In this document: positions 19,074-27,769 of the stretch, piece by piece
Layout of the letters: every line of letters starts with the position of its first letter
Numbering within the stretch: position 1 is the first letter of the stretch
Assembly: GCA_009886115.1 (NCBI GenBank)
Contig: VFJJ01000035.1
Location: 1-45,933, forward strand
DNA from: Actinomycetota bacterium
GTDB taxonomy: Bacteria; Actinomycetota; Acidimicrobiia; IMCC26256; VFJJ01
Reading direction: 5' to 3'
DNA: 45,933 bases
Translations under genes and position numbers: made by a program
The notes under the pieces: generated by a model
Seen by the model: the letters and a program-made list of their open reading frames with translations, nothing else
What the model was told of the DNA's origin: nothing
The model's database searches: none

Positions 19074-20531
19074 ATGACGACACCCGCGCCTGCACCCGGC
19101 GACCTCAAGGTCGTCATCATCGGTGCCGGCCCTGCCGGCCTCACCGCTGCCTATCAACTGGGCAAGGCCGGTGTGACCTCGACGATCCTCGAATCCGACG
19201 ACGTCGTCGGCGGCATCAGCCGGACGGTCGTTCGCGACGGCTGGCGCTTCGACATCGGCGGCCACCGGTTCTTCACCAAGGTCCGCCCCGTCGAAGACCT
19301 CTGGTTCGAGATCCTGGGCAAGGACGACTTCCTGCTCCGACCTCGGCTGAGTCGCATCTTCTACAAGGGCAAGATGTTCGACTACCCGCTCCGGGCCAAG
19401 AACGCCCTGTTCGGCCTGGGGCTGCTCGAGGCGTTCCTGTGCGTCATGTCGTACATCTGGGTGCGCATCCGTCCGCCGAAGGACCAGACGAACTTCGAGG
19501 GTTTCGTCGCCTCCCGGTTCGGCTGGCGTCTGTACCGGACCTTCTTCAAGACCTACACCGAGAAGGTCTGGGGCATGAAGGCCACCGAGATCCAGGCCGA
19601 CTGGGGCGCCCAGCGCATCAAGAACCTGTCGCTGTTTCGCGCCGTCTGGGAGTCGCTCAAGCCCCAGAGCTTCCGCCTGCGCAACAAGGACAAGTCCAAG
19701 CAGGTGACGAGCCTCATCGAGGAGTTCAACTACCCGAAGTACGGCCCGGGCATGATGTGGGAACGTTGTCATGAGCTCTGCGAGGCCCAGGGTTCGAAGG
19801 TCTGGTTCAACAGCCGGGTCACCACCGTCCATCATGACGGCGGACGGGTCACCGGTGTCACGGCGCTGGTCGACGGAGTGCCCACCCGCATCGAGGCCAC
19901 CCACGTCATCTCGTCGATGCCCATCAGCCATCTGCTCCAGGGCATGGACCCCCCGGCGCCGGCCGAGGTGGTCTCAGCAGCCGGCGGGCTCGCCTACCGT
20001 GACTTCATGACCGTCGCCCTGGTCGTGCCCGAGGAGTTCGGCTTCCCCGACAACTGGATCTACATCCACGACCCCGCGGTCTCGGTCGGGCGCATCCAGA
20101 ACTTCGGGCAGTGGTCGCCGTACCTCGTCAAGGAAGGCCGCACCTGTCTCGGTCTCGAGTACTTCGTCTTCGAGGGCGACGACATGTGGACCAAGTCCGA
20201 CGCCGACCTCGTCGAGCAGGGCAAGCGGGAGTTGACGAAGCTGGGGCTGGTCGACGGCACCAAGGTCGAGGCCGGCTACGTGGTGCGCATCCCCAAGGCC
20301 TATCCCACCTATGACGGGAGCTACAAGGCCAACATCGAGACCATGCGCGGGTGGCTCGATGCCAACGTCGCCGGCGTGTACCCCACCGGGCGCAACGGCA
20401 TGCACAAGTACAACAACCAGGACCACTCGATGTACACCGCCATGCTCTCGGTCGAGAACATCCTCGGTCAGGGCGACCACGACGTGTGGACGGTCAACGT
20501 CGAGGAGGAGTACCACGAGGAAAAGGCCTGA
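19074..20531 (+). CDS. FAD-dependent oxidoreductase, UDP-galactopyranose-mutase/amine-oxidase-like
   Basis: A 485-residue flavoprotein. The FAD-binding Rossmann motif is GAGPAG (17-22) with Glu40 for the ribose. GGISRT (46-51) and GGHRFFTK (62-69) resemble the UDP-galactopyranose mutase/protoporphyrinogen-oxidase family. The C-terminus has the FAD-contacting stretch YPTGRNGMHKYNNQDHSM. Proteins of this group are often found in glycan clusters as NAD(P)/FAD-dependent oxidoreductases. A role in making a furanose or modified sugar for the arabinan/galactan polymer is plausible, but the canonical mutase active-site residues cannot be confirmed by eye. The gene after it starts 7 bases downstream. 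Confidence 0.82.
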   Translation: MTTPAPAPGDLKVVIIGAGPAGLTAAYQLGKAGVTSTILESDDVVGGISRTVVRDGWRFDIGGHRFFTKVRPVEDLWFEILGKDDFLLRPRLSRIFYKGKMFDYPLRAKNALFGLGLLEAFLCVMSYIWVRIRPPKDQTNFEGFVASRFGWRLYRTFFKTYTEKVWGMKATEIQADWGAQRIKNLSLFRAVWESLKPQSFRLRNKDKSKQVTSLIEEFNYPKYGPGMMWERCHELCEAQGSKVWFNSRVTTVHHDGGRVTGVTALVDGVPTRIEATHVISSMPISHLLQGMDPPAPAEVVSAAGGLAYRDFMTVALVVPEEFGFPDNWIYIHDPAVSVGRIQNFGQWSPYLVKEGRTCLGLEYFVFEGDDMWTKSDADLVEQGKRELTKLGLVDGTKVEAGYVVRIPKAYPTYDGSYKANIETMRGWLDANVAGVYPTGRNGMHKYNNQDHSMYTAMLSVENILGQGDHDVWTVNVEEEYHEEKA

Positions 20532-20538
20532 CCTGTCG

Positions 20539-21474
20539 GTGCCCGCTCGACGCCTCATCGCTGGGTTGGCCGCGGTCGCGCTCTCGGGCGGGCTGGGAGC
20601 CTGTGAGTATCCGGGCTTCGGCGATTCCGAGCCCAAGGCCGCCGACTCCGGGGCCGAAGGGAGCGTCGCCGCCATCCCTGCGCCCGTGGAACACGCGGTG
20701 GAGGCTCTCGAGGGCGAGCCGGCGTCGGTGGTGATCGAGGCCGCACCGATGATCGAGACGGGCGCGGCCCCGCTCGTCCCGGAGCGGGTCATGTTCGTCG
20801 GCGATTCCGTGATGGGTGAGGTCGCGCTCTCGGCCGGCGCTGCCCTCTCGGCCAGCGTCGGAACCACATCGGTGGGGCACCGGCTGCAGGTGGGCGTGCT
20901 CGGTCTCGGCGACGGCTGGCGCGAGCGTTGGGCGAGCGATCTCGCCGGGCTCCGTCCCGACACCGTCGTCGTGATGGTGGGTCCGTGGGATCTCAACGAC
21001 GCCACCCGCCCCGATGGCACGGTGTGGCGTCTGGGCGATCCCGGCTTCCTCGACTGGTACCGTGCCGAGCTGCACGCCTGGGTCGACACGCTCACCGCGT
21101 CCGGCTCGGAGGTGCTCTGGCTCAGCGTCCCGCCCGTTCGTGACGCGGTCCTGGCGGCACAGCTCCAGCCGATCGACGCCGAGTTCCGGTTGCTGGCGGC
21201 CGATCGCCCCGATGTCGAGTACCTCGACACTGCCATCCTGGTGGGCGATCCGTCAGGCGCCTACCTCGAGCGAGATCCGGCGTCGAACGTCGCCCTGCGC
21301 ATGACCGACGGGTTGCACCTGTGCCCGGAAGGGGCGGCCCGGATCGCCGACGCCGTGGTCGCTCACCTGGGCGTGGGACCGATCGACCCGGCCGCGTGGC
21401 GCGACGGGGCCTGGCGCCTCGATGCCGAGCGCTTCGACCCGGCCAACTGCCCCGAGCCCGCGCCAACCATCTGA
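20539..21474 (+). CDS. SGNH hydrolase-family lipoprotein (copy A)
   Basis: A 311-residue exported protein. A short basic start and hydrophobic stretch end in a lipobox with Cys22 (LGAC), so it is membrane-anchored outside. SGNH blocks: FVGDSVM with Ser90, GPWDLND as block III, and DGLHLCPEGA with Asp257 and His260. It shares with three other proteins here a Cys right after the catalytic HL and a tail W...W..D.RF....CP. SGNH enzymes of this type remove or transfer acetyl and other acyl groups on polysaccharides. GTG 20539 follows the flavoprotein stop by 7 bases. The catalytic set is complete, so it is probably active. Confidence 0.85.
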   Translation: MPARRLIAGLAAVALSGGLGACEYPGFGDSEPKAADSGAEGSVAAIPAPVEHAVEALEGEPASVVIEAAPMIETGAAPLVPERVMFVGDSVMGEVALSAGAALSASVGTTSVGHRLQVGVLGLGDGWRERWASDLAGLRPDTVVVMVGPWDLNDATRPDGTVWRLGDPGFLDWYRAELHAWVDTLTASGSEVLWLSVPPVRDAVLAAQLQPIDAEFRLLAADRPDVEYLDTAILVGDPSGAYLERDPASNVALRMTDGLHLCPEGAARIADAVVAHLGVGPIDPAAWRDGAWRLDAERFDPANCPEPAPTI

Positions 21475-21559
21475 GCACCTGTCAGGTGTCGGGTTCAGGG
21501 CCCGTTCAACGCACAGTGCTCGGCCTGGGGGCGGGGGCAGCCCGTACGATCTCGGGTTG

Positions 21560-24280
21560 ATGACGGCGACCGTTCCCGACACTGTGATCGCTCCGGGGCC
21601 GGGAGCGCCGCCGGCCGTCGCTCGACCCCAGTTCTCCTGCCTCGACGGCCTGCGCGCCATCGCGGCGCTCAGCGTGCTCGCCCACCACGTGGGCTTCGAC
21701 ACGGGGGCGACGTTCCGGCACGCTGGCGCGGGCGAGTTCCTCGCCCGTATGGACATCGGCGTCTCGGTCTTCTTCGCGCTCTCGGGATTCCTGCTCTACC
21801 GCCCCATGGTCACAGCGATCGTGGAGGGACGTCCGCTCGTGCCGCTCGGCGAATTCTGGAAGCGCCGGGTGCTGCGGATCTTTCCCGCCTATTGGCTGGC
21901 CCTGTTCGTGATCGTGGTCGCCTTCGGTCGCACGCTCAGCGACATCGGTGACGTCGTGGTGCTCGGGGGGTTGTTGCAGATCTACGACGAGAGCCGCTTC
22001 TTCGGGGGTCTCGTCCAGGCCTGGAGCCTGAGCACCGAGATCAGCTTCTACCTGCTGTTGCCCTTGTACGCCTTGGTGATTCGGCGTCGGCTGGCCGGCC
22101 GCTCAGCCGAGCAGCGGCTCCGGTTCCAACTCGGAGCGATCGTCGTGCTGTACCTCGCGGGCCTGGCCTGGCGGATGCTCCTGCTCGGCGCCGACCCTCC
22201 GGGGATCGCCCGCATCGGCCTCCACTGGCTCCCCGGCCAGATCGACCACTTCGCGATCGGCATGGCGCTGGCGGTGGTGTCGGTGTGGGCCGGCCGTTCC
22301 CCGGCGGTGGCCGAGCGCCTCGAGCGCTCCACTACGCGCCCGTGGATCTGGTGGTCGGGGGCGGCCGCCGCGTTCTGGGCCGTGAGCGTGCCGCTCGACG
22401 TCCCCGGGGGGCTGGCGCAGATCCCGGCCGGGACCGACCTGGTCCGCCAGTTCCTCTACGGACTGGTGGCCTTCTTGCTCTTGGCCCCGGTGATCGTCGA
22501 ACCCGGGGTCCGGGGCGGCTCCGGCGGCTCCGGCGGCTCCGGTGGTCGCTCGGGCATCAGGCGATTCCTCGCGCATCCGGTCATGTGGTGGATGGGCGTG
22601 ATGTCGTACGGGATTTACCTGTGGCACAAGGACCTGATCCCCAAGGTGCAACTGCTGCTCGGGTGGGAGAACTTCCAAGGCAACTGGTTCGTGGTCTTCG
22701 GCATCACGCTGGCGGCCAGCACCGCGATCGCCGCGCTGAGCTACTACCTGCTCGAGCAGCCGCTGATCGCCCGCAAACACGGCCGCGCCGCCCGACCGGC
22801 GACGGTGTGGACGGGCCTCCTGCCCGACGCCGATGCGGACGCCGATGCGGACGCCGACGCGGACGCCGAGGCGGGCGCGGTACCCGGTGCGGTGGCCGTG
22901 CTGCCCGGGCGCAGGCCCCGAGCTGGCGACGGGGCCGAGCATCGCCCCACGTTCTGGCGGCGGGTGATCGTCGTCACGCTCGTCGGGCTGGTGCTGCGGA
23001 TGGCGTACCTGTGGTTCTCTCGTCGGGGCATCTACGACTGCCCGCCCGAGACCCTGCTCGGGTGCGCCGGCGACTCGTACGTGTACCACACGGGCGCCAA
23101 CCTCATCGCCGACGGTCAGGGGTTCGTGTCGCCGCTGGGCCTGCTCGACGGCAACCGCTTCCCCGGCGCCGATCATCCGCCGCTGTACTGGCTGTACCTG
23201 GCGGCGTACTCGTTCGTCGGCCTCGACAGCTACACCTGGCATCAGATGGCCACGGTGCTCGCCGGGGTCGCGGCGATCCCGGTGGCGGCCCTGGTGGGCC
23301 GCGAGCTCGGGGGTGTGCGGGTCGGGCTGGCGGCGGCGATCGCCGTGGCGCTGTACCCGAACATCTGGATCAACGACGCGCTCGTGCTGTCGGAGACCCT
23401 CACGATCCTGCTCGTCCTCGTGGCACTACTGGCCACCTACCGGGTGTGGCGACAGCCGTCGGCCGCGAACGTGGCCCTTCTCGGACTCGCCGGTGCTGCC
23501 GGTGCTCTCACCCGGGCCGAGGTGGTGCTCGTGTACCCGTTCGTCGTGCTGCCGCTGCTGGCTCGGCACCGTGCCCTGGCCACGTGGGGGCGACGGATCG
23601 CCCTGCTGGCTCTGGCGGGCGGCGTCGGCCTCGCCGCCATGGCGCCCTGGCTGATTCGCAACCAGCGCCAGTTCGAGGAGCCGGTGTACCTCTCCACGGG
23701 GCTCGGTGTCACGCTGCGCTACGCCAACTGCGACCAGACGTATTCCGGTCGGCTCATCGGCTATTGGTGGTTCGAGTGCAAGGGCGATGTCGACCTGCAG
23801 GCCCTCGCCGACCAGTCGGTGCTCGACAAGGCCTTGCGCTCGCAGGCCATCGACTACATCGAGGCCCACAAGAATCGGCTCCCGGCCGTGCTCGCGGCCC
23901 GTTTCGGGCGCACGTGGGGCCTCTACAAGGTCAACCAGATCGCCTACCTCGACACGTTCGAGCACCGACCGCTGTGGGCGACGCGCCTGGGCGCGATCAG
24001 CTTGTACCCGGCCATGGCCTTCGCCGCCTTGGGCATGCTCGTGCTGCGCCGCCGCCGAGTTCCCGTGTACCCGTTGCTCGTCCCGCTTGGAATCGTCACC
24101 TTTGCCGTGCTCTTGACCTTCTCCCAGACCCGGTACCGCTCGACGGCGGAGGGGTCCCTGGCGGTGCTCGCTGCCGTCGGCATGCTGCGGACGGTCGAGG
24201 TGGCTCGGGCTCGCCGTCAGCGAGGCCGGGGGTCGGGATCGGTCGCCGACCGGCAGCCTTCGCCGCCGTCCCAGGCGTAG
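21560..24280 (+). CDS. Acyltransferase-3 / GT-C glycosyltransferase fusion
   Basis: A 906-residue membrane protein combining two enzymes. Residues ~25-415 are an acyltransferase-3 (OafA-like) domain: LDGLRAIAALSVLAHH with the conserved His42/His43, DIGVSVFFALSGFL, and late SYGIYLWH and SYYLLEQPL. A charged Asp-Ala linker (423-440) leads to a GT39-like domain from ~464 with RMAYLWFSRRG, GDSYVYHTGANLIADG, ADHPPLYW and FSQTRYRSTAEGS. The second half is clearly paralogous to the stand-alone glycosyltransferase at 25313. Inside the acyltransferase half, a GGSGGSGGSGG loop lies in a cytoplasmic or outer loop. TACGAT lies 9 bases before ATG 21560. The 3' end overlaps the opposite SGNH gene by 64 bases. 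Confidence 0.86.
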   Translation: MTATVPDTVIAPGPGAPPAVARPQFSCLDGLRAIAALSVLAHHVGFDTGATFRHAGAGEFLARMDIGVSVFFALSGFLLYRPMVTAIVEGRPLVPLGEFWKRRVLRIFPAYWLALFVIVVAFGRTLSDIGDVVVLGGLLQIYDESRFFGGLVQAWSLSTEISFYLLLPLYALVIRRRLAGRSAEQRLRFQLGAIVVLYLAGLAWRMLLLGADPPGIARIGLHWLPGQIDHFAIGMALAVVSVWAGRSPAVAERLERSTTRPWIWWSGAAAAFWAVSVPLDVPGGLAQIPAGTDLVRQFLYGLVAFLLLAPVIVEPGVRGGSGGSGGSGGRSGIRRFLAHPVMWWMGVMSYGIYLWHKDLIPKVQLLLGWENFQGNWFVVFGITLAASTAIAALSYYLLEQPLIARKHGRAARPATVWTGLLPDADADADADADADAEAGAVPGAVAVLPGRRPRAGDGAEHRPTFWRRVIVVTLVGLVLRMAYLWFSRRGIYDCPPETLLGCAGDSYVYHTGANLIADGQGFVSPLGLLDGNRFPGADHPPLYWLYLAAYSFVGLDSYTWHQMATVLAGVAAIPVAALVGRELGGVRVGLAAAIAVALYPNIWINDALVLSETLTILLVLVALLATYRVWRQPSAANVALLGLAGAAGALTRAEVVLVYPFVVLPLLARHRALATWGRRIALLALAGGVGLAAMAPWLIRNQRQFEEPVYLSTGLGVTLRYANCDQTYSGRLIGYWWFECKGDVDLQALADQSVLDKALRSQAIDYIEAHKNRLPAVLAARFGRTWGLYKVNQIAYLDTFEHRPLWATRLGAISLYPAMAFAALGMLVLRRRRVPVYPLLVPLGIVTFAVLLTFSQTRYRSTAEGSLAVLAAVGMLRTVEVARARRQRGRGSGSVADRQPSPPSQA
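22513..22551. repeat. 9-base repeat encoding a Gly-Gly-Ser loop
   Basis: Repeated GGCGGCTCC units inside the acyltransferase-3 half, encoding GGSGGSGGSGG. A natural flexible loop between membrane helices, likely to vary in length. Confidence 0.8.
22826..22879. repeat. Tandem tract encoding the Asp-Ala interdomain linker
   Basis: Repeated GACGC(C/G) GATGC(C/G) units encode about eight Asp-Ala pairs exactly at the boundary between the acyltransferase and glycosyltransferase halves. Confidence 0.85.
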
Positions 24281-25203
24281 CGGTCGTCGGCGCGCCAGGC
24301 GCCCTCGGTCCAGGTCGGCTCGGGTTCGAGGCCGAGCTGCTCGGCGATGGGCCGGAGGGCCGCCGCTGCGAAGCGCTCGGCGCCCTCGGCGCAGAGGTGC
24401 TTGCCGTCGGGCTTGCGTAGGCGCACCCCGGGCTCGGCCAGCTCGAGATGGCGCCCGTCGGGCCCGGCGAGCGCCCCAGCGGCGTCGACGTAGGTGACGG
24501 CGTCGTGGCGCTCGGCCAGGGCCGCGAGCTCGGCGTTGAGCGCCGCCACGGCCGCGTCGGAGCCGTGCAGCTCGGGCTGGCCCTGCCAGAGCATGCCCAG
24601 CCACACCACCGAGGCCCCGCGGGCTGTGAGCGCTCCCGCGGCCTGGTCGAGCAGACCGCCGTACCAGTTGCTCCAGATCGGATCGCCCGGTCCCCGCGCG
24701 GTGCCGTCGACCGGCCGGGAAACGACGTCGTGCGGGCCCACGGTGACGATCACCACGTCGGGATCGAGCTCCGCGACGTACTGCGGCCACAGGGTGGTCC
24801 AGTCGCGCCACTCGGGACGGGTGAGCCCGAAGCCCCAGTACGACTCGTCGCGTACGACGACCGGGCCGATGGCTCCGAGCGCCGCCTGCACGGCCGGGCT
24901 GGCGTCCCACATGATCCCGTCGCCGAGCAGCAGCACCCTCAGCGGCTCGGCGGCGGTGGGGGAGGGCAGCGTTGGCGGGGCGGCCGACGGTGGCTCGGTC
25001 GGTGGCACGGTCGGCGGCACGGTCGCCGGCCTCGCCGCAGGCGGGGTGGCTTGGCTACCGGTGGTCGTGGGTTCCGCCGCCCGATTCACCGCGACCGGAC
25101 GAGGCTCGGGTGCGCTTCGGGGCTCGGCGGGTCCACACGCCGCGAGGCCCAGGCCCATGGCGACGAGCGCGGCGACGGAAGCGGCGAACCTGGAGTGGAC
25201 CAC
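24217..25203 (-). CDS. SGNH-family lipoprotein lacking the catalytic serine (copy B)
   Basis: A 328-residue lipoprotein (lipobox LAAC, Cys23) with a Pro/Thr-rich linker (~45-85) and an SGNH fold. Block I reads LLGDGIMWD: Gly96 replaces the nucleophilic Ser (codon GGG at 24916-24918). Block III is VGPHD, and block V DGKHLCAEGA keeps Asp266 and His269. The subfamily tail with W...W..D.RY and a late Cys is present. It may therefore be a pseudoenzyme that binds glycan, or may use another nucleophile. GTG 25203 is preferred over the longer frame because it starts directly before a good lipoprotein signal. Its 3' end overlaps the acyltransferase-glycosyltransferase gene by 64 bases, tail to tail. 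Confidence 0.83.
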   Translation of the reverse strand: MVHSRFAASVAALVAMGLGLAACGPAEPRSAPEPRPVAVNRAAEPTTTGSQATPPAARPATVPPTVPPTEPPSAAPPTLPSPTAAEPLRVLLLGDGIMWDASPAVQAALGAIGPVVVRDESYWGFGLTRPEWRDWTTLWPQYVAELDPDVVIVTVGPHDVVSRPVDGTARGPGDPIWSNWYGGLLDQAAGALTARGASVVWLGMLWQGQPELHGSDAAVAALNAELAALAERHDAVTYVDAAGALAGPDGRHLELAEPGVRLRKPDGKHLCAEGAERFAAAALRPIAEQLGLEPEPTWTEGAWRADDRYAWDGGEGCRSATDPDPRPR

Positions 25204-25298
25204 GCCGCCAAGTATCTCGCGTTGACGCGGGTGCGTTCGATGGCGACGGGCGATGTGCGTGGTTCGCGCGGTCACGGTGGTCGCGGGAGGCTCCCGGC

Positions 25299-25304
25299 TA
25301 TCGT
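25299..25304 (+). promoter_or_regulatory. -10 box (TATCGT), leaderless promoter
   Basis: TATCGT, 8 bases, then GTG 25313. Lies in the 109-base gap between the divergent SGNH copy B and glycosyltransferase genes. Confidence 0.45.
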
Positions 25305-25312
25305 CGCCCGTC

Positions 25313-26755
25313 GTGGCCATCCCGTCCCTCAACGCCGATCGGCGATTCGTCCTCCGCCTGCTGGTGGTCGTCGCCATGGCGTTCGCTCTGCGGATGGCCT
25401 ACTTCTGGTTCTCGCGCAAGGGCGTGTGCGACTTCACGTACCCGCTCGACTACTTCTACAGCCCGGGCTGTCCGGGCGACAGTTCGGTGTACCACCACGG
25501 GGCCAATCTGCTGGCCGACGGGTTGGGCTTCATCGTCCCGACCGACTACTTCGCCAGTGGCGGTACCACGCTCAAGGCCGGAGCCGATCATCCCCCGCTG
25601 TTCACGCTGCTGCTCGCCGCGTTCTCGTGGATCGGGCTCGACTCGTGGTCGTGGCACGCGATCGTGACGGTGCTCATCGGGACTGCCACCGTGGCTGTCA
25701 CCGGTCTCTTCGTGCGCGACATCTTCGGATCACGCGCCGGGCTCATCGCTGCGGCGCTGGTGGGCGTGTACCCGTTCATGTGGTTGAACGACGGGCTGGT
25801 CCTCTCGGAAGGGCTGTCGATCCAACTGGTGGTGTGGGTCACCTGGCTGGCCCACCGGTTCTGGCGGGCACCCGGGTGGCGACCGGCTCTCGGGCTCGGC
25901 GTGGCGTGCGGCGCAGGGATGCTGACCCGGGCCGAGGCCGGGCTTTTCCTGCCCCTGGTGGTGCTCCCGATCATCCTGATGACGCAAGCGTCGTGGCGGC
26001 AGCGCTTCGTGCACGCGTTGACCGTGGGGGTGGCGGCGATCGTGGTTGTCGCGCCCTGGGTCGGTCACAACCTCACCCGGTTCAACCACCCGACCACGCT
26101 GTCGACGGGCTTCGGGATCACCCTGGCCAACACCAACTGCGACGACACGTACTACGGCGGCGGGCTCGGATACTGGTCGTTCCGATGCATCGGCGAGGTG
26201 CCCCGGGGCCCTGCGCTCGATCAGTCCGACGACGAGAAGTTCCTTCGCCAGAAGGGGCGTGACTACATCGCCAGTCACAAGGCGCGTCTGCCCGTCGTGG
26301 TGCTGGCCCGCCAGGGGCGGGTCTGGAACGTCTTTCGTGTGGGCCAGAACGTCACGTTCGACGTCGGCGAGGGTCGGCCGCAGTGGGCGACCGGTCTGGG
26401 TCTGGCCACCTACTACCCGTTCATGGTCCTGGCCGCTGTCGGGGCCGCGGCCGTCCGCCGCCGCCGGATCCCGGTGCTGCCGCTGCTGGCCCCGCTGGCG
26501 ATCGTGGCGATCAGCGCGTCGCTGGCGTTCGGCCAGGCCCGCTACCGCACCACAGCCGAAGCGTCGATCGCCATCTTGGCGGCGTTGGGCGTCGAGTCGC
26601 TCTGGGACCGTCTCCGACGCTGGGGAGCCGATCGGGAGGGCGACCGGGACACCGGCCGGGACACCGGTCGGGGCTCAGCCGGGGTCACAGGCTCCAACGG
26701 GATCGGCGACGTAGATGGGGTCGCCCGTCCAGGGGCCGAGGTCCCAACCGGGTGA
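25313..26755 (+). CDS. GT-C glycosyltransferase (GT39-like), paralogue of the fusion's second half
   Basis: A 480-residue polytopic membrane protein. It shares with the fusion protein ending at 24280 the motifs LRMAYFWFSRKG, GDSSVYHHGANLLADG.GF, GADHPPLF, LTRAEAGL, LSTGFGITLANTNCDDTY and FGQARYRTTAEAS, so the two arose by duplication. GT39-like enzymes take sugar from a polyprenyl-phosphate carrier outside the membrane. Cys pairs in the outer loops (CDF..., SPGCPGDS, TNCDD, FRCIGE) may form disulfides. The start at GTG 25313 is supported by a -10 box; an upstream frame from 25253 is less likely. The last 81 bases overlap the opposite SGNH gene (copy C). Confidence 0.85.
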   Translation: MAIPSLNADRRFVLRLLVVVAMAFALRMAYFWFSRKGVCDFTYPLDYFYSPGCPGDSSVYHHGANLLADGLGFIVPTDYFASGGTTLKAGADHPPLFTLLLAAFSWIGLDSWSWHAIVTVLIGTATVAVTGLFVRDIFGSRAGLIAAALVGVYPFMWLNDGLVLSEGLSIQLVVWVTWLAHRFWRAPGWRPALGLGVACGAGMLTRAEAGLFLPLVVLPIILMTQASWRQRFVHALTVGVAAIVVVAPWVGHNLTRFNHPTTLSTGFGITLANTNCDDTYYGGGLGYWSFRCIGEVPRGPALDQSDDEKFLRQKGRDYIASHKARLPVVVLARQGRVWNVFRVGQNVTFDVGEGRPQWATGLGLATYYPFMVLAAVGAAAVRRRRIPVLPLLAPLAIVAISASLAFGQARYRTTAEASIAILAALGVESLWDRLRRWGADREGDRDTGRDTGRGSAGVTGSNGIGDVDGVARPGAEVPTG

Positions 26756-27739
26756 GGGCGGCGGGAGCGCCCAACCCTGGGCGATCAGGGCCTCGTGCAC
26801 GGAGGTCGCGAGCGCGGCCGCGCCGGGGACGCACAGGTGCGCACCATCCTTCTTCCGGGCCCGTACCAGGGCGCCGGAGGCATCGTCGATGTAGTCGCGG
26901 TAGTTGCCGAGTGCGTCACCGAGCACCGGCTCCGCATCGAGGTACACGACCCTGCCGGGGAACCGGCCGGGGAGCTCGGCCAAGAGTGCGTTGATCCGTT
27001 CACGATCTCGGTGCTTGCGGGCACCGGGCGTCACGGCTGGCGCCCCGATGAACAGCAGCGTCGCGCCCTGGGCGGTGAGCGTGGCCACGGCCTGGTCGAG
27101 AACCTGCCGGTAGAACCCAGCGCCGTTGAGGCGAGCCATGTCCTCGTCCCACCCGCCGAACATCAACACCACGACCTCGGGCTGCTCGGCATCGACGCTC
27201 GGAGGCCACACGCTCCTCCAGTCGTAGGCCCCGGTGAGCCCGAAGCCCCCGAACGGAGCGAGCCCCTCGGTGGCCACCCGGGCCACGGTCGTCGACTCGA
27301 GCGCGGCCGTGATACCCGGTCGGGCGGTGTTCATGACCGAATCGCCGATGATGGCCACGCGCAGGGGGTCGCCGAGCGAGATCGCCCGCCGTGGACCGAT
27401 GCCGGGCTCGGCCGTTGCCGAGCCGGGGGCCGGCGCCGTGATGGGAGGCCCCGTCCCGGTCGTGGTCTGGGTCGTGGTCGGAGGCGTGGTCGGAGGCGTG
27501 GCCGGAGCCGGAGCCGTGGTGGTCGGATCTGCCGTGGTGGTCGGATCTGCCGTCTGGGCCGTGGATGACGGTGTGAACGCGGCGCTGGCGCCGAGGAGTG
27601 CGACGAGGACGGTCGCGGTTGCGGCGACCAACCGGGAGCCGGCTGGTACCGCCGGTGTGCGACGTCCTGGTCGCACCGTGGGCACGCGGGTCAGCCGGCA
27701 TTGCTCCCGAGCCCCAGGTTCACGCGACGCGGTACTCAC
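26675..27739 (-). CDS. SGNH hydrolase-family protein, membrane-anchored (copy C)
   Basis: A 354-residue protein. One N-terminal membrane helix or uncleaved signal (res ~37-56), then a Thr/Pro-rich linker with an ADPTTT duplication (~64-105), then an SGNH domain: IIGDSVM with Ser134, FGGWDEDM as block III, and DGAHLCVPGA with Asp298 and His301. The subfamily features are DWRSVWP (~173-179), the Cys after the catalytic HL, and a tail with W....W and a late Cys. Catalytic residues are complete. It starts at GTG 27739, 30 bases after copy D, and is the last gene of the three-gene unit 31305 to 26675. Its 3' end overlaps the glycosyltransferase gene. Confidence 0.84.
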   Translation of the reverse strand: MSTASREPGAREQCRLTRVPTVRPGRRTPAVPAGSRLVAATATVLVALLGASAAFTPSSTAQTADPTTTADPTTTAPAPATPPTTPPTTTQTTTGTGPPITAPAPGSATAEPGIGPRRAISLGDPLRVAIIGDSVMNTARPGITAALESTTVARVATEGLAPFGGFGLTGAYDWRSVWPPSVDAEQPEVVVLMFGGWDEDMARLNGAGFYRQVLDQAVATLTAQGATLLFIGAPAVTPGARKHRDRERINALLAELPGRFPGRVVYLDAEPVLGDALGNYRDYIDDASGALVRARKKDGAHLCVPGAAALATSVHEALIAQGWALPPPSPGWDLGPWTGDPIYVADPVGACDPG

Positions 27740-27769
27740 GGCCCCATGCTGTCATGCGCCAGGAGAGTG

